Source of the DNA: Lethocerus indicus | Taxonomy: Eukaryota; Arthropoda; Insecta; Hemiptera; Belostomatidae | Length of the DNA: 64,000 nt | Reading direction: 5' to 3' | Assembly: GCA_019843655.1 (NCBI GenBank) | Contig: JACDQD010000005.1 | Span: 5,731,575-5,795,574, forward strand | Part shown: piece by piece, positions 10,949-19,770 of the stretch | Layout of the letters: every line of letters begins with the position of its first letter | How positions within the stretch are numbered: position 1 is the first letter of the stretch | Position numbers and translations under genes: made by a program | Notes under the pieces: model-generated | The model's input: only the letters and a program-made list of their open reading frames with translations | Told to the model about the DNA's origin: nothing | Database searches by the model: none

Positions 10949-11995
10949 CACCCTCAGGGGGCGCTAGTTTATGGGTGCAAGTGTACCCAACGAACTTTAG
11001 TTAAGTACATTTCCGCACCACCCTCAGGGGGGCGCTAGTTTATCGGTGCAAGTGTACCGAACGAACTTTAGTTAAGTACATTTCCGCACCACCCTCAAGG
11101 AGCGCTAGTTTATCGGTGCAAGTGTACCGAACGAACTTTAGTTAAGTACATTTCCGCACCACCCTCAAGGGGCGCTAGTTTATCGGTGCAAGTGTACCGA
11201 ACGAACTTTAGTTAAGTACATTTCCGCACCACCCTCAAGGGGCGCTAGTTTATCGGTGCAAGTGTACCGAACGAACTTTAGTTAAGTACATTTCCGCACC
11301 ACCCTCAAGGGCGCTAGTTTATCGGTGCAAGTGTACCGAACGAACTTTAGTTAAGTACATTTCCGCACCACCCTCAAGGGCGCTAGTTTATCGGTGCAAG
11401 TGTACCGAACGAACTTTAGTTAAGTACATTTCCGCACCACCCTCAAGGGGCGCTAGTTTATCGGTGCAAGTGTACCGAACGAACTTTAGTTAAGTACATT
11501 TCCGCACCACCCTCAAGGGGCGCTAGTTTATCGGTGCAAGTGTACCGAACGAACTTTAGTTAAGTACATTTCCGCACCACCCTCAAGGGGCGCTAGTTTA
11601 TCGGTGCAAGTGTACCGAACGAACTTTAGTTAAGTACATTTCCGCACCACCCTCAAGGGCGCTAGTTTATCGGTGCAAGTGTACCGAACGAACTTTAGTT
11701 AAGTACATTTCCGCACCACCCTCAAGGGGCGCTAGTTTATCGGTGCAAGTGTACCGAACGAACTTTAGTTAAGTACATTTCCGCACCACCCTCAAGGGGC
11801 GCTAGTTTATCGGTGCAAGTGTACCGAACGAACTTTAGTTAAGTACATTTCCGCACCACCCTCAAGGGGCGCTAGTTTATCGGTGCAAGTGTACCGAACG
11901 AACTTTAGTTAAGTACATTTCCGCACCACCCTCACGGAGCGCTAGTTTATCGGTGCAAGTGTACCCAACGAACTTTAGTTGAATAAATTTCCAAC
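10949..11995 (+). repeat. Tandem array, 15 units of about 70 bp
   Basis: The middle units are nearly identical, differing mainly in the length of one G run. The first unit, and the last unit (which ends in gaataaatttccaac), are diverged at shared sites, for example gtaccc instead of gtaccg. Homogenised inner units with variant edge units are the pattern expected from unequal exchange. Confidence 0.95.
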
Positions 11996-12027
11996 TTGCG
12001 CCAATAAACTAGCGCCCCCTGAGGGTG
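10949..12027. mobile_element. TIR-bounded element carrying fifteen ~70-bp tandem units
   Basis: The first 24 bases (10949-10972, beginning CACCCTCAGGGGGCGC) and the last 24 (12004-12027) are perfect inverted copies. Similarity continues inward about ten more bases with a few mismatches. Between them are fifteen head-to-tail units of 68-71 bp. Each begins with a TIR-like head (CACCCTCA, then a G run, then GCGCTAGTTTAT) and ends with ACTTTAGTTAAGTACATTTCC. Unit starts: 10950, 11020, 11091, 11161, 11231, 11301, 11370, 11439, 11509, 11579, 11649, 11718, 11788, 11858, 11928. There is no open reading frame of note. It resembles MITEs with internal satellite arrays. The transposon superfamily is not identified, and the left flank is a (TA)n tract that hides any target duplication. 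Confidence 0.8.
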
Positions 12028-12654
12028 ATGTGGAAATTAATTCAAAATTATAAGCTGAGTAATCAGCCCCTGTTAACAAATTCAACGATTTTAGAAAAAA
12101 AATTCTGTTCTGTTATAAAACGAAGAGGATAAAATAGGACTGCGTAATACAAATAAAATATATATTTATACAAATAATTTCATACAAAAATAATATGAAT
12201 TTTAGGTTGAAAATATATAAAACAACACATTGCATGTATGTTTATTAATAAAATGGGAATCTGATGAACCAACCAAAGGAAATTCTAAATTCTATTAAAT
12301 TTAATTTTTCTGTACATACAAACATAAAAACACATATTTACAAAAAGTGAAACAATTAATATCCAAAATAAATTGCCCATACAATTAACACTGATGTACA
12401 CAAGAAATTTCTATTATTCCATTCAAATAATTATCCAATACCTAGCAGTACATTTTTTACTTGTGTGGGCATGATTAAGGTAGAACATTAAAACATTTCA
12501 AGTTTTTCTGTCTGCTCTCGCTGGTTTTGTCTTCTGCTATTTTTTTGTTGCTTCTTTCTATAGCACCAAAGTACAATTTAATTTTTAATTTTCTTTTTTT
12601 ATCGAATCCATAGAGCCCCTATATCCATGTAGTTCGATGGGAAAAGTGTAACCT
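12028..12654. other. Intergenic AT-rich spacer
   Basis: No gene or clear repeat seen. Short AT-rich runs, and one CT-rich patch at about 12500-12560. Confidence 0.6.
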
Positions 12655-12667
12655 ATATCAAAGGAGG
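12655..12667 (+). repeat. Target-site duplication, left copy
   Basis: The 13-mer atatcaaaggagg is present here and again, perfectly, at 13253-13265, immediately after the poly(A) of the LINE fragment. Confidence 0.85.
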
Positions 12668-13252
12668 CCCCACACCCGACTCCAAAGAACCGACTTAAAC
12701 AGAAAATTTGGACTCTTAAGGCCATTACTAAAACGAACATCGAAATTTACCTTAAGCAACAAACTAACAATATACAAAGCCATACTGAAACCGACATGGA
12801 CATGGAATTGAGCTATGGGGTTCCACCGAGACATCCGACATCGCTCGCATCCAGAGATTCCAATCAAAAGTCCTTCGCACCATCCTCGTTGCTCCCCGGT
12901 ATGTTTCTAACCAGACAATCCACAATGACCTAAACATACCAACAGTCGACGAAGTCGCAAAATCCCGGTTCCTGAAGTTCCACTCCCGCCTTTCTCCTCA
13001 TCCTAATCCACCCGTTCAGTCCCTCTCCTCTCTTACCCATCCATTAAACCCCCGCGTCGGCTTGAACGCCGTTGGCCAAGAGATCTTCTTAGCCAGTAGA
13101 GTTGTTTTACCGAGCCATAAATTATTTCATCCATTGTGAAAAGTGCCGTCATCGGATGGTTTCTTTGTCGAGCCATTCAAGTGAGAAACATACACTCAAC
13201 ACTTGTACATATAATTATATTATAATTGATTGTACAAATAAAGAAAAAAAAA
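12668..13252 (+). mobile_element. 5'-truncated jockey-type LINE (non-LTR retrotransposon) copy
   Basis: About 585 bp holding the 3' end of a reverse-transcriptase ORF2 and a 3' UTR ending in aataaag plus an A run. Translation gives LSNKLTIYKAILKPTWT, then, after a frameshift near 12800, GIELWGSTETSDIARIQRFQ and YVSNQTIHNDLNIPTVDEV. This is the C-terminal part typical of jockey-clade ORF2. A second shift near 13055 precedes RRLERRWPRDLLS. The copy lacks the catalytic RT core and is dead. It is flanked by a perfect 13-bp target-site duplication, so it is a single 5'-truncated insertion. It sits about 100 bp beyond the Med15 stop codon, antisense to Med15. Confidence 0.85.
12680..13090 (+). pseudogene. 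LINE ORF2 C-terminal remnant, frameshifted
   Basis: The remnant reads in one frame to a stop at about 12805, continues in a second frame to about 13055, then in a third. Each piece matches the conserved order of the post-RT region of jockey-like ORF2. No continuous protein can be made from it. Confidence 0.75.
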
Positions 13253-13265
13253 ATATCAAAGGAGG
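13253..13265 (+). repeat. Target-site duplication, right copy
   Basis: Perfect repeat of 12655-12667, directly following the A-rich tail of the LINE fragment. Confidence 0.85.
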
Positions 13266-13310
13266 AGACAGAAATCGCAGGCCACAAAACAGGTATTATA
13301 AATTAGAACA

Positions 13311-13364
13311 TTTAATGCGCAGAATAATTTATACAGGTAAAATAGAATAGGGACAGGAAGTGAG
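13311..13364 (-). other. Med15 3' UTR, possible ATTAAA poly(A) signal
   Basis: On the minus strand the variant signal ATTAAA lies at 13316-13311, about 50 bases after the Med15 stop codon. No AATAAA lies between the stop codon and the LINE insertion. The 3' UTR may be very short, or may run into the LINE. Confidence 0.35.
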
Positions 13365-13697
13365 TTAAAGACCCATGATGACGGTAGTGGCGGAGATGGG
13401 CGTGTGGGTGGGGGCGCAGGCCTGTCTGACGCTCATCTCCCAAGTGTCGAGCAGCTGGGAGACGGTGAATTTGGTGGGGAGTTTGGCGACGCGCGACCTC
13501 AGCGCCGACTGGACGTTGAGGAGGAAAGCGGTGGCCGAGTGCTCGTGCGCGGCGAGGTGACAGCGCGGCGGCGTCGCCGGGTAGTCCTCCGGCACGGTCA
13601 GAGACACCGGCGGCACGCAAGGCAGGTGCCGGTCGTCCAGCCAACACACCAACTGGACACTCCTCGAGCCCACCACCTGAGTCGGGTCCAAGCTCAC
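13365..13697 (-). CDS. Med15: Med15 exon 14 (terminal)
   Basis: 110 codons plus TAA. Encodes [20 protein letters not shown] through [10 protein letters not shown], the globular C-terminal domain. Like the RhoGEF terminal exon, it is far richer in GC and CpG than the exons upstream of it. Confidence 0.93.
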   Translation of the reverse strand: MSLDPTQVVGSRSVQLVCWLDDRHLPCVPPVSLTVPEDYPATPPRCHLAAHEHSATAFLLNVQSALRSRVAKLPTKFTVSQLLDTWEMSVRQACAPTHTPISATTVIMGL

Positions 13698-15715
13698 CTA
13701 CACACAATAGACAAACCTCTTTAATAACAAACAGGCTCCACCGTTACGCGTGAAATTATCAACACTCCAGTACGATTCTTACATACAATACAGTATAACC
13801 CACAGATAATCCAACATACAATTAGGTATGTTCAGAACTAAAATGGTAACGCGTAGTTCTCATTTTACAAGAGAACATCCAATTATATCGTTCTATTGTG
13901 GTATATTTTTAACTTATTGCAGTTTATCACAATTAATGGATATTTTTCATTTAAAGTGGATACTCGATCGGGTAAACCGAGCGGTATTACTTGCATGGAG
14001 GTAATTAAATAACTGTTAACTCTCTTGTTACAAACCTACATTATTCTGAGTGAAAACGTCTCCCCATCAATGCCGGTTGAACAAAAATTGATAATGCCCC
14101 AAATTCTTATTGAAGCGTAAAGACGTGTGGAAAAAATAATTGGTCCATTCTTTTTATAATTTGGATTTAATTTAAGTACCTTCTTTTTTTGTTAGAAATG
14201 CTATCGGAGGTGGGAATAATTTTACCTTGAACCTTTGGTCAAGCCTGGCTATTTCTCCTTGTAATACTTCCGGGATATCATCTATCGGTTCTTCTACTTT
14301 CTTCTTTTTTAAGGGTGGAGGTAACATCCTAAGGGAGAACAACCAGTTTAAGAATCATTCAAAAAAAGTAATAACAACATAATCGAGATTAACAAATTAT
14401 GTTTTGTTCTTTATCCTGTAGAGATCAAAAATGCCGTTATTTTCTTAAAGATAAGAAAATAATTTCTCTCAGCGACTAAATTTAAATTACCACAAGGCAT
14501 AGTTAAAAATGGTTCAAATTTTAAAAAGTATACTGTAAAAGAATTAGTTAAGCGATAGAAAAGGTTATATCTTAGAGCTGTTTCTTTGTTGTTTATGTAC
14601 ATACTTAATGTCTGAACCAAAGAGAGCTTCCATACAAGGTCCGAAGGTTCTGTGCAATGTGTGATTGATAACCGGACTCTGAAGATGGCTCCTCAATGCT
14701 TCTATAAGTGGATGTTGTTCTCTAACAACTTGGCCTGCACCACCGCCCTCACCCTAGATACAGATAATACTGAATAAATCTATAGAAATATTCGTACCAA
14801 TAAAACTTATCAGTTATGAAAAATAAAATATGACAGATTATCAGACATAAGGAAGTAGCTTACTCTCTTCAGATCAAGTTTTTCTAATACCGCTTCACAT
14901 TTAAGAAGAGTTTCAAGTGGCATCCTTTTATTAGGATTTGTCAGCATGTCCAGCAATGTTTTCATCTTACTTAATTTGTCCAAATCTAAGAACGATACAC
15001 AACACAAATTGAATTAACATAAGATATTAACAATTACTTTATTGAGAATTGAACAATAATAAAAAATCAGAAATATTACATTATCCGATTAAACAATCTA
15101 GTCTGAAATTCAAAATGAAAATTACTACCATCATTTCCAACACGCGCTATCATCCGTCTGAGTGGTTCAATATACTTGCTGAGCTGTCTGATTTTGTCCC
15201 TGTAGACTGTGTCCTCATGAAGGCCACATGGACTGGGTGTTGGAACACCGCCTCCTCCACCAGGTGTATTCAAACAGCTGCTTGGCGAGGAGGCCATACC
15301 TGAAAATCACAAATTGTTAAATTCATGGATCATTAAATTTAAAGAACATATTTTTATCAGATCTAAACAACAATTTATCTCTCATTAATTTATTTAATAT
15401 TTGTTTCATAATAAAAAAAATAAAAACCAATATTAGAGACCAAAATTACACCTCGCTATACCTTATTATATAAATTATTAACAAATAAGTACTACTGCCT
15501 GAATACAGTTAAACTAAATAATTTCAGAAGTATTATTAAAGTGAAAAATCACTGAACATATATAGATTTACCTATTGATCTAATTGATCCTTGTATAGTT
15601 GTGGCCAACTGTGGGTTACTTGGAGAAGGGACCAAAGCTGGGGAAGGTACCATCTGATTTCTGATTGCAAAAAATAAACAATATTATTATATATAGAACT
15701 AAACCAAAAATTGGT

Positions 15716-15789
<74 letters not shown>

Positions 15790-18700
15790 TACACACACAT
15801 ATATATATATATATATATACATATATACACACATACATATATAATGATAACTAAAAGGTGATTTATCATAAGAGATTTTTAAAATTAATTTTATACATTG
15901 TTTATAACATACGCTTGTATAGCTGCTGGAGATACATTGGGAGGTGTTGGACTTTGACTAAAATACTGAGTGGGACCAACACTTCTCGGACCCACGAATC
16001 CACCTGGACCTGCTTGGCTACCAATCAGCATTCCAGCATCCTAAATGAAATATTACATTATAAAAGGAAATGTACTTTTTGAGAGTGACAGTAAATTTTT
16101 AAATGTAACAAAAATGATTACAAATGCTATTTATTCGTATACAAGTGCAGACAAGTAACAAATTCACTTGCAAAGAGGTTGGTTTAAACACAGAGATTTT
16201 TATGGGGGGTTACCTCCCTAGTGGAGAGGTGACAACCAATCACTATTAAAGGCATAACTAGAATCAGCCCTTGATGACACATCCAGGGCATTTTGTTAAT
16301 AACCCAAAATAATATCTGGCATCACAGAGAGCCATGCAAAGTTCCAGAAAGATTTATACTATTACTGTATAATGATTGTTAAGTGAATGGAACATACTTT
16401 GTATACACTTTCATGGAAACAATGTATTTAATATAAAATATATTTGTTCTTACCTTCCTCTGCGCCATGTGTGGAGGTGTCTGCATTTGAGGACTGCCCA
16501 GCTGTGGAACCATACCCTGAGCTCCCACACCCACACCACCGCCGACCATCATATTACCACCAATCATGCCAGCCTGAACCTAAAAATACCATAAATAAAT
16601 TACCAAATATCTTGAAAAAAATGTTTATGGTTATGCTTTTGTATAAGTTATGTTGTTTTTAATTAGGCCAAAAATGAGATTTCAATATAAAAAAGAGATT
16701 TCAATATAAAATTGTACAACTAGATATCACAAATAAAAAATTTTATTTAATCATTTTTCATTAAGTTTGGTGTCCATATTCGACACATCTTCTGACAACT
16801 AAAAAAGAATACTTACTTTTATAAATATGTAATTTAAAAATAGCTAATACGTCTATAATAACAATTTGTTACTATAGCATCAATGAATGTTAAAAATAAA
16901 AGTTAAAAATAAAATTGTCTAGTGATATCTGATAAGTCACATAACTCACTTGAGGCATGCCTTGTTTTTGTTGAATTACTGGCCTGGTGTTCATGACTGG
17001 CATCACTGAAAAATAGAACACAAATAGGAGAAACATCAAAAATTATTTACTAACAAAATTTAGAAATTAATGACAAATTTTAATCACTCAAGACATATTC
17101 AAGATAAAGGAAAAGAAATCACTTAATGTGAAAATTTAATTAATATATTTCAAACATTCAGTCTCTTTTTATCTTAGCGCATAAAGGAAAATTTGAAGAA
17201 ATTTTGCTTACTGTTGGGATTGGTTGGTTGTTGAGGTACTACAGGATTGAGACCCATCATTTGGCTTCCTCCTGGAACAAATGAAAATTTCACTACAACA
17301 TGAGCAGAAATAAAAATAAAGAAAATCGATCAGATCCCCTTTGACAATCAGCCCAACGCAACACCACTGTTCCACTTACTAACTTTAGATCTGGTTTACA
17401 ACAGTAAAAGACAAGAGCAGGTCTGTTCAAGCACCAAGGCAAAATGGCATAAACAAGATTAAAAGCAAACTGCCCTTCTAATATTTAGAATGTTATAAAT
17501 AAATTACTGATGTTACACAATTAAATCACTTCTACAACTACACTATAAAATAGACTGGAATACACGATATGACAAAATGTATTACAGTATATACCATAAT
17601 TCTTTATGTGTGTACACTGTATGTATACTGTAAACTGGATCCTAGATAAAACAAAATAGTATTATTTAGCACAGAAAAATAATCCTAGATGTTGACAATT
17701 TCAAGTTACGTCACATGACTTGAAACTCATGTGGCAACTCTCACTCACAGAAGACAAGAATTGTTTACCATCAATTACATCACAGTTGGAGTTATGGCCA
17801 GAAATCTTGAATCCTTCACGGTACAAACCTACAATGCTTTGAAATAGACAATATCACATTCATGTCATTTACTAAGATGAAATACTAAATTCAACACAAG
17901 ACTACTGCCAATTTACTTAATTATAAAAAGAAGTGTTAATTTCTTGTTAAATTACTAAGTATAGAATAATGATACGAACAAATAATAATTCTTGTTTAGT
18001 TTTCATTTGTTAGCATTTTTCCTATGTAAGAATGTGATGAAATAATGCAGTTATATATTGCCCACAGAAGTTGACATCACAACTAATACAGCAGTCGCCC
18101 AAGAAAAGTCAGAACAACAAAAGAAAACAGTCTGAGTACAATCTCGGATACCATCTGGCTGGATAAATGCCGAATGTTCTACAGAAGTTCAAGAACAGCC
18201 AAAACCAGCATAGATTCACTACACAAGCAGGATAGGATAGAATATGGCATTTTTCATTTTTTTCCCCGCAGACTAATAAGCACTTCTCCAGAAAATGTTA
18301 TACTAGTAGAGGAGAAAAACAGGATTAAACATGTTATATTATCCCATATTATGTTGGGGTAAGAATCATCCCCATTACCAGCGCAATATGAAAAGTGCAC
18401 ATTGTAAGAGACAGACACATACACGCGCACACTCACACATACAAAATATAGTGGCACAAGAACGTGAACAGTAGCTAGTGGGGAGAGAAGAGGGGTAAGG
18501 AGTTGTGGCCTGAAATTTAAGATTTGTCTAATACTATAAAGCAACGAAAACAATAAGCGACACTTAAAAAGAGTCCAAATTAAAACAGAATAGTTTCCAG
18601 ACCTTGTCTGGCGAGATTCTGCAGGGCATTGATGGGGTCCTGCATGCTCTGACCTTGGGTATTACTACCCGGTCCGACACCTTTCTTTGTATCTGAAATA

Positions 18701-19429
18701 CACCATCTTAGTCAAATAATCTTCAACCGCGTACCATTAAGTTTTTTCAATGGGATTGTCAAAAAAAAGTAAATAAAATTAAAAGTCGATTGGAGCAAAA
18801 ATGTTACTTACTCATTTCTCTTACATGCAGAATTAACTTGGCAACAAACGCCATATACTCTTCCTAAAAAAGATACAAAACATATTAATATATTAAACAA
18901 TCTTAAGCAACCAATTTAACTACTGTAATGATTAACTAAAGCATTTAAATAAAACTGAGTTCTCTTCATAATAAGGAACAATTATTGCGTGTTTATATAA
19001 TTCACCAGACACTAATCATTCTTCATAACTATTAAGTGCCATAACATTTCTCACACTGTCTTCAAAAAATTAAATAAAGAAAGTGAACAGAGGAGACAAT
19101 GACAAATATTTTAATTAAAAAAATTAAAGGTTTCAGCAATAACTTTCACCACTAGCTTAGATGGTCTAACAAATTTATTTTGTGATACTTACTCTGGTTT
19201 TAGCTTTTTGAAATACGTGGTTTTCCATTTCACCACCTTTCCTTCCCGTGTGCATTGCAGAAGCCTGTAACGCTTCATCACTGGAAATTGTGACAGAAAT
19301 TAAAAAAATACTAGTCATAATTTAAAGACAGATTCAGATATTTAGCTATATAACTTCTGTTACTTACATTTTATTTACTACGCTTTGTCTGAAGGCCGGA
19401 GTTCTCCAGGAATTTTCGTCTCCCGACAT
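13365..19429 (-). CDS. Med15: Mediator of RNA polymerase II transcription subunit 15 (14 exons, 542 aa)
   Basis: Tail-module subunit of Mediator that links DNA-bound activators to RNA polymerase II in the nucleus. Coding exons in transcript order: 19429-19368, 19280-19193, 18863-18812, 18692-18603, 17271-17212, 17005-16950, 16579-16454, 16040-15913, 15660-15572, 15299-15129, 14985-14864, 14753-14605, 14328-14226, 13697-13365. They sum to 543 codons including TAA and every junction is GT/AG. Residues about 5-70 form the KIX domain ([37 protein letters not shown]). The middle is a Gly/Pro/Gln/Met-rich linker. Residues about 270-542 are the conserved C-terminal Med15 domain, ending VIMGL. The protein is short for the family because the usual long poly-Gln tracts are absent. 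The initiator MSGDENSW fits the usual N-terminus. Confidence 0.93.
14226..14328 (-). CDS. Med15: Med15 exon 13
   Basis: Encodes [19 protein letters not shown], a basic nuclear-localisation-like patch, then [14 protein letters not shown]. Phase 2 to phase 0. Confidence 0.9.
14605..14753 (-). CDS. Med15: Med15 exon 12
   Basis: Encodes [20 protein letters not shown] followed by [20 protein letters not shown], conserved in the metazoan Med15 C-terminal domain. Confidence 0.9.
14864..14985 (-). CDS. Med15: Med15 exon 11
   Basis: Encodes [20 protein letters not shown] and [20 protein letters not shown]. Helical, conserved C-terminal domain. Confidence 0.92.
15129..15299 (-). CDS. Med15: Med15 exon 10
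   Basis: Encodes a Gly/Pro/Ser linker and then [20 protein letters not shown], the start of the conserved C-terminal region. Phase 1 on both sides. Confidence 0.92.
15572..15660 (-). CDS. Med15: Med15 exon 9
   Basis: Encodes [20 protein letters not shown], linker sequence. The acceptor at 15661-15662 is chosen over a nearby AG because it alone keeps the frame. Confidence 0.85.
15717..15842. repeat. (TA)n / (CA)n compound microsatellite in Med15 intron
   Basis: A long TA run, an ACACAC-rich interruption at about 15781-15800, and a second TA run. It lies between Med15 exons 9 and 8. Confidence 0.95.
15913..16040 (-). CDS. Med15: Med15 exon 8
   Basis: Encodes [20 protein letters not shown] and [19 protein letters not shown], low-complexity linker. 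Phase 0 to 2. Confidence 0.85.
16454..16579 (-). CDS. Med15: Med15 exon 7
   Basis: Exactly 42 codons. Gly/Met/Gln-rich linker beginning [15 protein letters not shown] and ending TPPHMAQRK. Confidence 0.87.
16675..16711. repeat. Short tandem duplication in Med15 intron
   Basis: Two adjacent copies of gagatttcaatataaa. Confidence 0.8.
16950..17005 (-). CDS. Med15: Med15 exon 6
   Basis: Encodes [18 protein letters not shown]. Small linker exon, donor gtgagt. Confidence 0.82.
17212..17271 (-). CDS. Med15: Med15 exon 5
   Basis: Encodes [20 protein letters not shown]. Small linker exon, phase 1 on both sides, so it could be skipped without a frameshift. Confidence 0.82.
17272..18602 (-). other. 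Med15 intron 4
   Basis: About 1.3 kb of noncoding DNA, the largest Med15 intron, with a CA-rich patch at about 18415-18440. No further exon seen, but a small alternative linker exon cannot be excluded. Confidence 0.6.
18603..18692 (-). CDS. Med15: Med15 exon 4
   Basis: Encodes [20 protein letters not shown] and ALQNLARQ. The DP-NALQ-L motif follows the KIX domain in metazoan Med15. Confidence 0.92.
18812..18863 (-). CDS. Med15: Med15 exon 3, KIX domain helix 3
   Basis: Encodes [17 protein letters not shown], the last KIX helix. Acceptor tttttag, donor gtaagt. Confidence 0.93.
19193..19280 (-). CDS. Med15: Med15 exon 2, KIX domain
   Basis: Encodes [20 protein letters not shown] and HVFQKAKTR, the middle of the KIX activator-binding domain. 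Confidence 0.94.
19368..19429 (-). CDS. Med15: Med15 exon 1, start codon and KIX helix 1
   Basis: The ATG at 19429-19427 opens [20 protein letters not shown], the expected N-terminus of metazoan Med15. Donor gtaagt after two bases of the Ile codon. Confidence 0.94.
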
Positions 19430-19770
19430 AATGAGAATACACAAAATATAACAAACCGATAACCTACTCCGAACGAAGAGAACAGCACTAGCAAACTACT
19501 AAGTGAAAGTAGGTTACAGTTGCCAATGCCTACTAGATCTGTGACGTTTTAATTCTCTATAAAAAATATCACGTTATGCCTTAATAGCTATCGATATATA
19601 AAAAACATGTTATTTTTAAAATAGCACGACTTTAGTATATCCTATATTTTAGTATTTTCCTTTATATAAAAAACGGGGTTAATATTTACTACAGGGGCCC
19701 CCTAGGTTATCGATCGTGTTCTATATATCGATATATACGGGTGAATCGATGTCGTCAGCTGGGTCGGCCA
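19430..19770 (-). promoter_or_regulatory. Med15 promoter region with DRE-type motifs
   Basis: Upstream of the Med15 ATG lie two perfect TATCGATA octamers (19589-19596 and 19726-19733), plus partial copies at about 19708-19715 (TATCGATC) and 19745-19750 (ATCGAT). In Drosophila this octamer is the DRE bound by DREF and BEAF-32 at housekeeping promoters, which fits a ubiquitously expressed Mediator subunit. The transcription start itself is not located. Confidence 0.6.

Noticed and set aside
10949..11995. Regular repeats resembling a CRISPR array
   Set aside because: Units are contiguous ~70-bp tandem copies with no unique spacers, in a eukaryotic genome and inside a TIR-bounded element.
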